Shown here piece by piece: positions 34,928-45,073 of a stretch of 64,000 nucleotides of DNA. The stretch is from Companilactobacillus zhachilii. GTDB lineage: Bacteria; Bacillota; Bacilli; Lactobacillales; Lactobacillaceae. The notes beneath the pieces were generated by a model. It did not search any database, was not told the DNA's origin, and was given only the letters and a program-made list of their open reading frames with translations. Within the stretch, counting starts at the first letter, position 1; the number at the start of each line of letters is the position of its first letter. The position numbers were made by a program, and so were the translations under genes. The stretch is taken from NCBI RefSeq assembly GCF_003606365.2, contig NZ_CP031933.2:1922001-1986000 (forward strand), in the 5' to 3' direction.

Positions 34928-36522
34928 TATTCTTCATCCCAGTTCACAGTAGAATTAAGTCTTCTTGCGTCATCGAAATACCCTGAATGATAAGAAGAAT
35001 TAATTGCCCAATAATAAATCACAGTTGAAAAAATAACAATCACTAAGAAATCAAGCGGATATTGAATTAAATTCATCCCACCAAAATGTTGACTTCCAAT
35101 CCATGAAATAAGCGATAATCCAAACAAATGAACAATCAGCCACAAACTCGCATAAAATTTTTGCTTAAACTCTTTAAAGCCTCGGCGAAAATCATATACA
35201 AAATAAATTGGCAAACCAACAATAATAATTATTATAACTTCGACCGTCGTTGGAAACATTGACCAATAGATTGCTAAACTAATCAAGTCAAAAACAACCG
35301 GAGCCAAATATTTCATACCACGAATCTTGGTTGGTCGCTTGAAATCAGGGCCCATTTTCCGAAGGCTACCAGCCACAACCGGACCTGATAATAACGAAAT
35401 CAACGTTGACGCAGCCACAACTCGTGACAACAACGCCCAATTTTTAAATAAAAGTATTAAGACTACACTGACAAAAAAATCAACCATCAGCGCGATTCTA
35501 GGAGTGTTGTAACTATTATTAGACTTACTCAAAATCTTTGGCAGGTGCTTATTTTTAGGCATTGACGACAATGATTTACTAGCTGAAGCTGAAAAGGCAA
35601 TTCCACTTCCAATTGGTGAAATAAAGGCCGTAAAGTAAATCAAAGTTGACAACCAATAAATATTTAGCAAAATAGCCAAATCTGCAAATGGTGAATTGAA
35701 ACTAATTTTTGACCAACCACCACTCACGATTGAGCTTGGTAAAGCACCAATAAAAACAATTTGTAAAGCAATATAAATTAACGCACTGATTAATAATGAA
35801 TAAATAATTCCCCGACGAATATTAACTGCCGGCTTGATAATATCATTTCCAAGATTAATAACCGTTTGAAACGCCACATATGAATAAATAATTCCGGCAC
35901 TACCTATGGCCACAAAAATCGACGACGTTCCATAAGGCATAAATTGATGCACCGTCGTTCCCATATTATTCAAATCGAAATGAGCTGAAACTAACAGTAT
36001 CATCGTGACGATAGGAACAACAATTTTGAAGACTGATATAAAGTTATTAAATTTGGCCATGATCGTAACTGACCAATAATTTATTAATGTAAAGATTAAC
36101 AACATGACTGTTGCCATCATAATCCCGCTAAATGATAATTGCCCTTTTTCCATAAAGCCATGTGTCCATTGAGCCCATTTCCAAGGCCAAGTACTCATAT
36201 ATTGTGTAGACGCCACTGCTTCAATGGGCAAAATAGCCAATAGCGATAACCAATTAGCCCACGAAAATACATGTCCTAATAGTGACCCATGTGTATACAT
36301 CGTAAAACGACTCATTGCCCCATCTTCAGGAAACATCGTTCCAATTTCGACATAAACCATCGCTATCATTGCTACTAAAATTGCTCCCAAGATCCAAGCG
36401 ATAATGGCTGCTGGTCCGGCAATCTTAGCTGCCTGACTGGAACCAAACATCCAACCTGAGCCAATGATAGCGCTCAAGCCAAACATCACTGTTGAGAACA
36501 AATTTAATTTTTTATCTCTCAT
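34927..36522 (-). CDS. APC-family amino acid permease
   Basis: A 531-residue transporter with 12-14 predicted helices. The first helix has GLSAIIGSGWMFGSS, the unwound substrate motif (G-S-G-W) of APC proteins. It is similar in form to the YveA/aspartate-proton symporter branch, but the substrate is not certain. Coupled with a VanZ-like gene downstream. Confidence 0.8.
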   Translation of the reverse strand: MRDKKLNLFSTVMFGLSAIIGSGWMFGSSQAAKIAGPAAIIAWILGAILVAMIAMVYVEIGTMFPEDGAMSRFTMYTHGSLLGHVFSWANWLSLLAILPIEAVASTQYMSTWPWKWAQWTHGFMEKGQLSFSGIMMATVMLLIFTLINYWSVTIMAKFNNFISVFKIVVPIVTMILLVSAHFDLNNMGTTVHQFMPYGTSSIFVAIGSAGIIYSYVAFQTVINLGNDIIKPAVNIRRGIIYSLLISALIYIALQIVFIGALPSSIVSGGWSKISFNSPFADLAILLNIYWLSTLIYFTAFISPIGSGIAFSASASKSLSSMPKNKHLPKILSKSNNSYNTPRIALMVDFFVSVVLILLFKNWALLSRVVAASTLISLLSGPVVAGSLRKMGPDFKRPTKIRGMKYLAPVVFDLISLAIYWSMFPTTVEVIIIIIVGLPIYFVYDFRRGFKEFKQKFYASLWLIVHLFGLSLISWIGSQHFGGMNLIQYPLDFLVIVIFSTVIYYWAINSSYHSGYFDDARRLNSTVNWDEE

Positions 36523-36711
36523 AAAACCACCAATCTAAAATTTTCTTACTTCGAAACTTCCGGGCACAAACATTGAAACTATTTGTAAAACCGGCTAGTT
36601 TATTATTTTCACATAGTCCGTTGTATCATTCAATTATCTTTTCAAATTATTATTTATTAAAAAAATAATCAAAAATTCAACTGACACCACGAGTACTGTC
36701 ATATACACCAA

Positions 36712-36748
36712 CAAAAAAATAGCCCCTATGACAGAGGCTATTTTTTTA
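36712..36748 (-). terminator. Terminator of glmS
   Basis: AAATAGCCCCT pairs with AGAGGCTATTT with a long A/T flank, just after the glmS stop. The 36523-36711 stretch otherwise shows nothing. Confidence 0.85.
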
Positions 36749-36764
36749 AATACTATAGTGTAGG

Positions 36765-38576
36765 TTACTCTACCGTAACACTTTTAGCAAGATTTCGAGG
36801 TTTGTCCACATCATTACCACGTGCCAAACTTGCGTAATATGCAATCAATTGTGCTGGTACAACACTGATAATTGATGAAATCAATTCATCAATTTCAGGG
36901 ATAATAATTTGATCACCAGCTTCAGCATATTTTTGACTAGCGATTACTAGAACATGTGCTCCACGGGCTTGAACTTCTTGGATATTTCCACGTGTATGAC
37001 TAGCACCAATTCCATCATTAACGTAAGCAATAACTGGCGTATCCTTTTCAATCAAAGCAATTGTTCCGTGTTTTAATTCCCCAGCGGCAAAGCCTTCAGC
37101 GTGAATATAAGAAATTTCTTTCAATTTCAAAGCAGCTTCTAGTGACAAGGCATAATCAATTCCACGGCCAATATAGAAGGCATCATTTTTATCAGTTAAA
37201 AAGTCTGCAGTTAATTTTTTAATTGTAGCCTTTTCATCCACAATAGTTTGAATTCCATTAGCGGCCAAAGCCAATTGTTTCTTAACATTGAAATCCTTAG
37301 CAGCGTCCACTCCTTGAGCTTGTCCTAATGCTTGGGCTAAAACTGCTTCAACAGCAATTTGAGCTGTGTAGGCTTTAGTTGAAGCAACAGCAATCTCTGG
37401 TCCAGCTAACAATTCCATTGTGAAAGTAGCTTCACGTGAAAGTGTTGAATTTGGAACATTAGTAATTGTCAAACTTGGTAAATTCATTTCATTAACTTTA
37501 ACAAGCACTTGACGACTATCAGCCGTCTCACCACTTTGTGATAAGAAGATGAAGAATGGATGCTTTGAAAGTTTTGGCATATGATAACCAAACTCACTAC
37601 CTAACTCAACATCGACTGGAATATCAGCAACCTTTTCAAAAATATTTTTACCAACTAAACCAGCATGATAACTTGTTCCGGCAGCTACGATATATAAACG
37701 ATCAGCTTTTTTCATTTCATCTAACAACTTAGGATCAATGTTCATTGTGCCATCGTCATTTAGATAATGCTGAGAAATTTTTCTCATTACATTAGGTTGC
37801 TCATCAATTTCTTTAAGCATGTAGTGGTCGTATGTACCTTTAGAAATATCACTAGCATCAAGATCAACTGTATATGGATCTCTTTGAATAGCAGTTCCAT
37901 CAAGCTTACTAATTTCAACGGAACCCTTCTTGAGAATCACTACTTCACCATCATGAATTTCAACAAATTGATGTGTCTGATCAAGCATTGCCATCGCATC
38001 TGAACAAATTACATTGAAGCCATCGCCTAAACCAATCAACAATGGACTCTTATTCTTAGCAACAAAGATACGATCAGGTTGTTCCTTATCAACCATAGCG
38101 AAAGCATATGAACCTTCAATCAAGCCAAGAGCCTTTCTAAAAGCAGCTTCTCCATCAAGCCCTTCTTTTGCAAAATGATCAACCAATTGTACAGCAACTT
38201 CAGTATCAGTTTGACTGCTAAATTTAACATCAGCTAAATATTTATTTTTCAATTCTTCATAATTTGTCAAAACACCATTGTGAACCAAGTAGAAACGATT
38301 ATCTTCTGAAAAATGAGGATGAGCATTTTCAACAGTTGGTGTTCCATGAGTAGCCCATCTTGTGTGCCCGATACCAACAAGTCCTTGAACATCGTCTGAC
38401 ACCGCATTTTCCAATTTACTAATTTTGCCAACTTCTTTAACTAAATAATCTTTACCGTTTTGATCATTAACGTAAATACCGGCTGAATCGTAGCCACGGT
38501 ATTCAAGTTTCTCTAATCCGTTTAATAAAATATCAGTAGTTTTCTTATTTCCAATAACTCCAACAATTCCACACAT
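36765..38576 (-). CDS. glmS: Glucosamine-6-phosphate synthase (isomerizing)
   Basis: A 603-residue enzyme making glucosamine-6-phosphate from fructose-6-phosphate and glutamine, the first step to UDP-GlcNAc. It starts MCGIVGVIGNKKTTDILLNG, and the Cys becomes the N-terminal nucleophile. The glutaminase half has GIGHTRWATHG, the two SIS domains have VAAGTSYHAG and FLSQSGETADSR, and the tail ends LAKSVTVE as in all GlmS. An upstream in-frame ATG is ignored because the family starts at MCGI. Own promoter with repeat operators. Stands downstream of glmM with structured DNA between them. Confidence 0.97.
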   Translation of the reverse strand: MCGIVGVIGNKKTTDILLNGLEKLEYRGYDSAGIYVNDQNGKDYLVKEVGKISKLENAVSDDVQGLVGIGHTRWATHGTPTVENAHPHFSEDNRFYLVHNGVLTNYEELKNKYLADVKFSSQTDTEVAVQLVDHFAKEGLDGEAAFRKALGLIEGSYAFAMVDKEQPDRIFVAKNKSPLLIGLGDGFNVICSDAMAMLDQTHQFVEIHDGEVVILKKGSVEISKLDGTAIQRDPYTVDLDASDISKGTYDHYMLKEIDEQPNVMRKISQHYLNDDGTMNIDPKLLDEMKKADRLYIVAAGTSYHAGLVGKNIFEKVADIPVDVELGSEFGYHMPKLSKHPFFIFLSQSGETADSRQVLVKVNEMNLPSLTITNVPNSTLSREATFTMELLAGPEIAVASTKAYTAQIAVEAVLAQALGQAQGVDAAKDFNVKKQLALAANGIQTIVDEKATIKKLTADFLTDKNDAFYIGRGIDYALSLEAALKLKEISYIHAEGFAAGELKHGTIALIEKDTPVIAYVNDGIGASHTRGNIQEVQARGAHVLVIASQKYAEAGDQIIIPEIDELISSIISVVPAQLIAYYASLARGNDVDKPRNLAKSVTVE

Positions 38577-38598
38577 ATTAATCAATGCCTTTCTAATA

Positions 38599-38698
38599 TT
38601 GGTATAGTTCATTATATTTTAAATGGTATAGTTCAATCGAATTAATTTTATCACCTTGCGACAATGACTAGAATACTAATCTAGTCATTTTTTGTCAA
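38599..38698 (-). promoter_or_regulatory. glmS promoter with tandem GntR-like operators
   Basis: On the minus strand TTGACA (38693-38698) and TATTCT (38670-38675) have a 17-nt spacer, which contains an inverted repeat TGACTAG/CTAGTCA (38665-38687). Downstream of the start point GGTATAGTTCA occurs twice (38601 and 38625), 24 bp apart. GGTATAG half-sites recall NagR-type GntR operators. No glmS ribozyme core is seen. Confidence 0.6.
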
Positions 38699-38765
38699 GA
38701 AAAGATTGATATTTTATTAAATTGGTACGGTTGGTATGTACCGATATAAACGATATGGTATATAT

Positions 38766-38950
38766 GCCGTCTCCAGATTCGGACAGTGGTCACTGGCGAT
38801 GCGGAACGGCCCGAGCCAAGGTCTCGGACCTCGGTTTAAGCCTTGCAAGTTCGGCAAGTCTTAAACGCGTCCGGTGCTGTAAGAACGACAAAAGCGGTCG
38901 TCCTAACACCACTTTCACTGCCAGTGGCCACTGTCCGAATCTTCCGACTA
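38766..38950 (+). repeat. Structured intergenic repeat, family B, copy B1
   Basis: Outer helix GATTCGGACAGTGG-CACTGGC with its complement near 38920-38941. Inside: CCGAG/CTCGG with loop CCAAGGT, GTTTAAG/CTTAAAC with inner CTTGC/GCAAG, and a long hairpin ending ACGAC/GTCGT with an A-rich tip. All stems have counterparts in B2-B5 with different bases. Its right end touches the stop of a 54-codon ORF fragment on the minus strand. Confidence 0.75.
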
Positions 38951-39112
38951 GCTCTTTCTTAACTCAAGAATAGCTTGATATCTCAAATATTTTTCGTGAC
39001 TTTTATTACTGTCTTGATAGGATTCTGGAACAACCATGCTCTTAAAATATTTATCCATCTCAGAATAATTTGAAGACAGACCCTGGTCTCCTGGAAAAAG
39101 AAATCTAATTAA
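38948..39112 (-). pseudogene. C-terminal ORF fragment linked to repeat B1
   Basis: The minus strand codes DKYFKSMVVPESYQDSNKSH and continues to a TAG at the edge of repeat B1, 54 codons in all, with an internal ATG giving a 36-residue peptide. A degraded copy with a frameshift and stop codons lies beside repeat B5 at about 52130-52273. Nothing similar is known to me. Probably the 3' end of a gene that was carried with the repeat. Confidence 0.5.
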
Positions 39113-39126
39113 TAACTTCAATATAG

Positions 39127-39162
39127 AAAAAGAGATTGAGGATTTTCCTCAATCTCTTTTTA
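39127..39162 (-). terminator. Terminator of glmM
   Basis: AAAAAGAGATTGAGG pairs with CCTCAATCTCTTTTT, directly after the glmM stop at 39180. Confidence 0.9.
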
Positions 39163-39179
39163 ACAATCTAAAAAATTTT

Positions 39180-40532
39180 CTAGTTTAATTCGTTCTTTAC
39201 AACTTCAACAATTTGGTCACAATATTCGTTAACCTTTTCTTCGGTTGAAGCTTCACACATAACACGTAGTAAGGCTTGTGTACCACTAGGACGTACTAGT
39301 ACACGGCCATCGCCAGCCATTTCATCTTTGACTGCTTTAATTGAGTCTAAGATTGGTTGGTGTTGATCCCACGAGTTTTTATCTGCTACTGGTACATTAA
39401 CTAGCTTTTGTGGATAAATCTTTACAGGTGAGCCTAATTCAGCCAATGACTTGCCTGTTTCTTTCATGACATGTAGCAAATGGATACCTGTTAGCATTCC
39501 ATCCCCTGTATTCATGTATTCATACAAAACAACGTGTCCTGATTGTTCCCCACCAATGTTGTAGTTATTCTTACGAATCTCTTCAACAACGTGACGGTCA
39601 CCAACGGCTGTTTGAACTGACTTCATTCCATTAGCTTCAATTGCTTTATACAAACCGAGATTACTCATAACAGTTGTTACGATTGTATCCTTCTTTAAAC
39701 GGCCACCATCATGCAAATATTTACCAAGGATAAACATAATTTTATCCCCATCAACAATATTTCCGTCAGCGTCAACGGCAATACAACGATCTCCGTCACC
39801 GTCAAAAGCTAATCCAGCAACGGCATCTGATTCTTTTACACGCTTAGCTAATTCTTCTGGATGAGTTGAACCAACATTTTTGTTGATATTGATTCCGTCC
39901 GGATGTGAAGCCATGATTTCAAAATCAACGCCTAAATCAGCAAACAAGGTGCTTGCAAGACGACTTGTTGAACCATTAGCAGTATCCAAAACAATCTTCA
40001 TGCCGCTTAAATCATCTGACAATGTTTGTTTCAAGAATTGTAGATACTTTTGAGCACCTTCTGGATAATCAGAAACACTACCTAAACCTTCAGCTGATGG
40101 TCTTGGCAAAGTATCTTCCTTAGCATCTAGTAACTCTTCAATTTCGTCTTCAACATCATCTGGCAACTTGTAACCATCTGAACCAAAGAACTTGATTCCG
40201 TTATCTTCAGCTGGATTATGAGATGCAGAGATCATAATTCCGGCATCAGCTGAAACGGCACGTATTAAATAAGCAACGGCTGGAGTTGTAATAACGTCAA
40301 GATTTAAAACTTCGATTCCGACTGAAAGTAGTCCAGAAATCAAACTTGATTGCAACATTTGACCTGAAATACGTGTATCTCTAGCAACTAAAACACGTGG
40401 ACGTGAGTCACTATTTTCTGAATGTTGTGTTAGAACATAGCCACCAAAACGACCTAGCTTAAATGCTAATTCAGGACTTAATTCTTTATTTGCAATACCT
40501 CTTACTCCGTCTGTTCCAAAATATTTTGTCAT
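39180..40532 (-). CDS. glmM: Phosphoglucosamine mutase
   Basis: A 450-residue enzyme converting glucosamine-6-phosphate to glucosamine-1-phosphate for cell wall precursors. The phosphoserine loop is [10 protein letters not shown] (Ser104), the metal loop [12 protein letters not shown] (about 242), the sugar-binding [10 protein letters not shown] and the phosphate-binding RPSGTQ near the end. It follows cdaR by 20 nt; cdaA-cdaR-glmM is a conserved Firmicutes operon in which GlmM can restrain CdaA. Confidence 0.96.
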   Translation of the reverse strand: MTKYFGTDGVRGIANKELSPELAFKLGRFGGYVLTQHSENSDSRPRVLVARDTRISGQMLQSSLISGLLSVGIEVLNLDVITTPAVAYLIRAVSADAGIMISASHNPAEDNGIKFFGSDGYKLPDDVEDEIEELLDAKEDTLPRPSAEGLGSVSDYPEGAQKYLQFLKQTLSDDLSGMKIVLDTANGSTSRLASTLFADLGVDFEIMASHPDGININKNVGSTHPEELAKRVKESDAVAGLAFDGDGDRCIAVDADGNIVDGDKIMFILGKYLHDGGRLKKDTIVTTVMSNLGLYKAIEANGMKSVQTAVGDRHVVEEIRKNNYNIGGEQSGHVVLYEYMNTGDGMLTGIHLLHVMKETGKSLAELGSPVKIYPQKLVNVPVADKNSWDQHQPILDSIKAVKDEMAGDGRVLVRPSGTQALLRVMCEASTEEKVNEYCDQIVEVVKNELN

Positions 40533-40552
40533 GAAAACTTACCCCCAGCGTA

Positions 40553-41644
40553 TTATTGTTCGCTATTATTATTATCTTCAGTCGAGTCGTTGTTAGTCGA
40601 ACTCGAATTATTTGTGCTATTACTATTGTTGTTTGAATTATTTGTATTAGCACTATTGCTACTGCTATTGTTTGTCGATGAACTGGATGAACCCGTATTT
40701 ATCGAAACACTAATAGTTTCTGGATCTGTAAAAGCCACTTTATTACCCAAAACATCACCTAAATCGATTGATTTCTTGGTATTTCCAGTCACATCGCTCA
40801 CATCAACAGGGATATCTACAGAACTGTTGATAGCATCTATTTGCGATTGCGTCCCGAAAACTCTAATGTTTTTCACATCAGATTCAAGTGATAAATTTGA
40901 ATTATTTGAATCTCCCTGTTGTTTCAAATTAATTGAAACTTGTTTACTTTGGATAGTAATTGGAATTTTAACGTGAACTGTTTGCGGATCCAATGTAACA
41001 TTTACAGTTTTACCATTTTTATCGAGAGCTTGCACTAAAACTTCTTGATCAAACGTCGATTTTATTCCCTTAGGTAAAATTGGCTTTACAATTACTCTAG
41101 CAATTTTTTCAATTTCAGATGCAGCACCAGTAACTGTCACAGTGTCAGGAGAAACTTCAGTTTTCCCTGCCTCATAGCCAGTTGCCAATGATTCTTTATT
41201 ATAATCAACATCAACTGCAAACTTCTTCGTCTCACGGCGTTGAATGTTAACAGTGACATACTTCGGTTTAATACTATAAGTTAATTCACTATTCAAACCA
41301 GATTCCTTAATTTGAACCCGATGCTGTCCAATCGATAAATCTTTTAAATTCAAATAGAGATTAAAGTTTTGTGTATTTTTGGTTGCTGTAACAAGAGCCG
41401 ATGGACCTTCAATTGTTACTTTGACATTTTCAGGATAGCCAGTGATGTAATACTTATCAACATCAGCTTGTAATTGCAACGGCACCGTTAAAGTAGCCCG
41501 TTTCGTCACTGTTGATGTATTCGATTGATTAGAATCTCTCGTTGAGCCTACGCCTGGTGTACTTACAAAAAAGAACAACCATAAAGAACAGCAGAGGGCG
41601 ATAAAGGCATAAAAATAGTTACTATTTATTATCTTCTTTATCAT
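40553..41644 (-). CDS. cdaR: CdaR (YbbR-domain) regulator of c-di-AMP synthesis
   Basis: A 363-residue protein with one N-terminal membrane helix (residues 8-27) and about four YbbR repeats outside the membrane (for example VTVTGAASEIEKIARVIVK). A Ser/Asn-rich tail follows (last 45 residues). CdaR binds and modulates the diadenylate cyclase CdaA. The start at 41644 is supported by GGAGGG and overlaps the end of cdaA by 23 nt. A longer frame lacks a ribosome site. Confidence 0.9.
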   Translation of the reverse strand: MIKKIINSNYFYAFIALCCSLWLFFFVSTPGVGSTRDSNQSNTSTVTKRATLTVPLQLQADVDKYYITGYPENVKVTIEGPSALVTATKNTQNFNLYLNLKDLSIGQHRVQIKESGLNSELTYSIKPKYVTVNIQRRETKKFAVDVDYNKESLATGYEAGKTEVSPDTVTVTGAASEIEKIARVIVKPILPKGIKSTFDQEVLVQALDKNGKTVNVTLDPQTVHVKIPITIQSKQVSINLKQQGDSNNSNLSLESDVKNIRVFGTQSQIDAINSSVDIPVDVSDVTGNTKKSIDLGDVLGNKVAFTDPETISVSINTGSSSSSTNNSSSNSANTNNSNNNSNSTNNSSSTNNDSTEDNNNSEQ

Positions 41645-42485
41645 CTTGGCCCTCCTTCTTCTTTCGACCAATCTTAAAGAAATCGAGTAGAGAGTGATTA
41701 TCATTCTCATTTGGATCCTTTAATTGTGCATGAAGATACTTCAGATAATCCTCACGGGAAAGATCAAGCATCATATGTCCATTGCGGGTAATCATTACCC
41801 CACCGGTTTCCTCAGAAACAACAATGGTGATTGCGTCAGTCACTTCACTAATACCCACCGCAGCTCGATGACGAGTTCCTAATTCCTTGGGAATAGTGTT
41901 ACTTTCCGATAGTGGCAAATAAGCGGCGGCAACGGATATTCGATTATTACGAACGATAACCGCCCCATCATGCAATGGCGTATTAGGAATGAAAATATTG
42001 ATCAACAAGGCACCAGTAACTTCGGCATCCAAATCAATCCCAGTTTCGACATATTCTTCCAAACCAGTATTCATTTCCAACGTGATCAATGCACCAATTC
42101 TACGCTTACTCATGTACTGAATCGCTTGATCCAAACTTTCAATCAAATGATTCTTAGTCTTACCTTCTTCATTACTTGTCGAACTAAACAGCGGCATGCG
42201 CCCTAAGTGCTCCAAGCCCCGACGGATTTCTGGTTGGAAAATAATCACAATAACGATAATTCCCCAATTAATCAGTTGATCCATCAAAAAAGAAACAGTG
42301 TGTAGATTCAAAGCCCAACTAACAAGCTTTATACCAAAAATTATCACGATTCCTTTTAGAAGCTGTACCGCTTTGGTTCCTCGTAACATTGACAGAACTT
42401 TATAAAGGAAATACCAGACTACCAAGATATCAACCAAGTTAGCCAAATTCTGCCACGTAAAAATATTGCTTGGTATAAAATTCAT
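41622..42485 (-). CDS. cdaA: Diadenylate cyclase CdaA
   Basis: A 287-residue membrane enzyme joining two ATP into the second messenger c-di-AMP, which controls potassium and osmotic balance. Three N-terminal helices (about 12-80) are followed by the DAC domain with HDGAVIVRNNRISVAAAYLP (DGA motif) and GTRHRAAVGISE (RHR motif). First gene of cdaA-cdaR-glmM. Confidence 0.96.
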   Translation of the reverse strand: MNFIPSNIFTWQNLANLVDILVVWYFLYKVLSMLRGTKAVQLLKGIVIIFGIKLVSWALNLHTVSFLMDQLINWGIIVIVIIFQPEIRRGLEHLGRMPLFSSTSNEEGKTKNHLIESLDQAIQYMSKRRIGALITLEMNTGLEEYVETGIDLDAEVTGALLINIFIPNTPLHDGAVIVRNNRISVAAAYLPLSESNTIPKELGTRHRAAVGISEVTDAITIVVSEETGGVMITRNGHMMLDLSREDYLKYLHAQLKDPNENDNHSLLDFFKIGRKKKEGQDDKEDNK

Positions 42486-42560
42486 TTTCCTAGCTCCTTA
42501 GCAGTTCGAACTAATTATAACAAACAATAAAAATTATAAAAGTTCACTATTTTTTATATG

Positions 42561-44696
42561 TTACTCAACTCCTATATTAATAACCTCTTCACTGTAATTG
42601 ATATTTTGACGCAACTCATTTGCAGTTTTCTTGCTAATTTTACCTTGTTCTAACATATCTTGAACAAAAGCACGTTGATAACTCAAAGCTTTTACTTCCA
42701 AAGCAGCTCGATCACCACTAAATTGCGGTGTCCGTCCACGATATTTTCCTTGTAGTAATTCTAAGCGGTCTTCATAATGCCGCTGGAAAATATAAATTAA
42801 ATTATCAGTAAAATCATCATTATCAGAATGTGCCAATTCTTGCAATTTAACCAGAGCTCGCTTAGCTCCAGCAGTAGAAATTTTAATAGAGTCTTGGTTT
42901 ATTTGTTGCATATCATCGTACTTAACGGAACGATAAAACCAACGTCTAATTTGTAAATAAGTTCTTCTAAAGTAACTTAGGAAAAACTCAACTGTTGAAT
43001 TATAACGACGGTGAACAATCTCTTTTTTATACTTAGCAATCTTGCGATTAGCCAGATCATAGGCCTCATCGGAAATTTCATGGTTTGTATATAATTCGTC
43101 AATTGCTTCTAACTCACAGTTAAAACAAATGTCCCACAATTCAGCATCCTTCTTACCTTTGACCCGACGCTTACTAATTTGATGACTAGCAAGTTTCGGA
43201 CTGCGATTACGAATACTTAAATTACGAATATCATACAAATATTCAGCAATGACGGATGAATAAACTGCAGTATCTCCGTCATCCATTTCACTACGCAATT
43301 TTTTGATTGTCTTATCCAAAATAATTCGATTAGCCTCAGCTTGTGTTAATTTCACAACAACTGGAGTTTCATCTTCATCGTCATTATCGTCATCTTCATC
43401 AGAAACAAAAGTATTACCACGATAAGCAACGGGTGCACTATTTTTAGTTAATAAAGGAATTAAAATTGTCGCCCCTAACAAACTAAAAATAATCACGGTA
43501 CTTGCTAAGAATAAAAGTAATGTTCGCGAAGGAAATGGTGCTCCACCTTTAATGGTCATTGGTAATGACAAAACACCGACCATTGTAACGGCACCACGAA
43601 CACCAGAAATTCCAGACATTATACAATCATCAAACCGAGTTTTCGACCACAAAACGATTTTATTATCGGCATTATTGGAGAAAGTAGTGTATACATAACT
43701 CCACACAGCTCTAATAACCACCAGCATAATCCAAATAATAAAGGCTAAAAAGACTGCCCCAATCGTATTAATGTTGTCATTATGAACTAATTCCTCCATC
43801 GCAAATGGTATCTCGATACCTAATAAGACAAAGACGATCCCGTTCAAGACATAAACGACCAAATCCCACGTTCTCGAAGTGACCATCTTAATTTCAGGCG
43901 TAAAACTGCTAAGATTACGGTTCGACGAGATATTTAGAATCCCCGCAATAACGACTGCAACTACACCAGATACATCGAAAACATCTTCCGCTATGTAATA
44001 AATAATAAACGGAATAATAATCTGAATAATGGCATGAAGAATTGAGTCATCAACACCTTGGTTCATCAAGTACAATCTAATCCCATTAAAAATCCAAATC
44101 ATCACAGCACCAACTAGAGCACCGACAATTGAGATATGAAAGAAGTCAATCGTGGCATCTTTTAGGGAAAACATCCCGGTAACTGTGGCGGCAACACCAT
44201 ATTTAAAACAAATCAAACCAGACGCATCATTGATCAAACTTTCTCCACTGATCAAATGCATCAATTTATCAGGAATATGGGCTTTTTTAGCAATTGACTG
44301 TACAGCAATCGGATCAGTTGGCGACAATACCGCCACTAAAGTGAATGCTGTTGCCCAAGGTAAAGTCGGAATAAGCCATTTTACAAATACTCCACCGACC
44401 ACAGTAGAAATGATAACTAGAACAATTGCATTTCCTAAAATAGGCCCCTTTAATTTCCACAGTTCACGTTTAGGAAAATTATTCCCATCATTGAACAAAA
44501 TCGGGGCAATAAAAGCTAACAAAAACCACTCTGTATCAACATAAATTTTGACGTGCATAAATAGTGCAGCCAAAACGCCGGCAGCAATTTGTAACAAACT
44601 GGGCGGAATCGACACAAAGTAGTGACTTACAATATTGGCAACAATTAAAAGTGAAAGAATCAAAATGATTGATTCAAGTATCTCCACGGACAGCAC
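42561..44696 (-). CDS. CPA1-family Na+/H+ antiporter
   Basis: A 711-residue protein. Residues 1-425 form about 12 helices with the CPA1 core (SPTDPIAVQSIAKKAHIPDK, then SGESLINDASGLICFKYG). Residues 440-711 are a long cytosolic helical tail with acidic start DEDDDNDDEDE. NhaP/NhaG-like pumps exchange sodium or potassium for protons. The long tail may sense pH or a ligand. Its neighbour cdaA makes c-di-AMP, which often controls such transporters, but there is no direct evidence for that here. Confidence 0.88.
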   Translation of the reverse strand: MLSVEILESIILILSLLIVANIVSHYFVSIPPSLLQIAAGVLAALFMHVKIYVDTEWFLLAFIAPILFNDGNNFPKRELWKLKGPILGNAIVLVIISTVVGGVFVKWLIPTLPWATAFTLVAVLSPTDPIAVQSIAKKAHIPDKLMHLISGESLINDASGLICFKYGVAATVTGMFSLKDATIDFFHISIVGALVGAVMIWIFNGIRLYLMNQGVDDSILHAIIQIIIPFIIYYIAEDVFDVSGVVAVVIAGILNISSNRNLSSFTPEIKMVTSRTWDLVVYVLNGIVFVLLGIEIPFAMEELVHNDNINTIGAVFLAFIIWIMLVVIRAVWSYVYTTFSNNADNKIVLWSKTRFDDCIMSGISGVRGAVTMVGVLSLPMTIKGGAPFPSRTLLLFLASTVIIFSLLGATILIPLLTKNSAPVAYRGNTFVSDEDDDNDDEDETPVVVKLTQAEANRIILDKTIKKLRSEMDDGDTAVYSSVIAEYLYDIRNLSIRNRSPKLASHQISKRRVKGKKDAELWDICFNCELEAIDELYTNHEISDEAYDLANRKIAKYKKEIVHRRYNSTVEFFLSYFRRTYLQIRRWFYRSVKYDDMQQINQDSIKISTAGAKRALVKLQELAHSDNDDFTDNLIYIFQRHYEDRLELLQGKYRGRTPQFSGDRAALEVKALSYQRAFVQDMLEQGKISKKTANELRQNINYSEEVINIGVE

Positions 44697-44744
44697 CTAC
44701 CATTCTTTTTTTATTTTATTAACTAAATGTGTAAATAATAATAT

Positions 44745-44920
44745 GCCGCCTCCAGGAACAAGAAATCAGGTCGCTGTGGGGACCGCCTTGAGCCAAGGTC
44801 TCAAGGCTCGATTTTGAACCACGCAAGGTACGCGAGTTTCAAAACTCGTCCCGTGGCGTAAGTGCTAAAGCACTAACGCCACCTTCACAGCGACCTGATT
44901 TCTTGTTCCTTCCGGCTAAT
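44745..44920 (+). repeat. Structured intergenic repeat, family B, copy B2
   Basis: A perfect 24-bp outer helix (GGAACAAGAAATCAGG... with its complement), then P2 GGGAC/GTCCC enclosing P3 CCTTGAG/CTCAAGG (loop CCAAGGT) and P4 TTTTGAA/TTCAAAA, then P5 GTGGCGT-AGTGC/GCACT-ACGCCAC with tip TAAA. The P3 loop AAGGT can pair with ACCTT after P5. Flanked by GCCG and CGGC. Confidence 0.85.
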
Positions 44921-45073
44921 TTACTCTTTGTTTTCTTAATCTTAATAAAGAATAAATTTGAATATTTTCTTTCATAACTACTATTCTATTATTTCGAATT
45001 GTTTGAATATAACGTTAAACACAATTTAGAAATTTCATCATTTAGTACATTAACAAAAAAATGTTAAATTAAT

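Noticed and set aside
38577-38700. glmS ribozyme
   Set aside because: The leader is short, and I could not find the conserved ribozyme core; operator repeats occupy the leader instead.
38722-38973. ORF within repeat B1 and a similar one at 52249-52464
   Set aside because: The translations resemble each other only because both lie in family B repeats; covarying stems explain the sequence better than coding.
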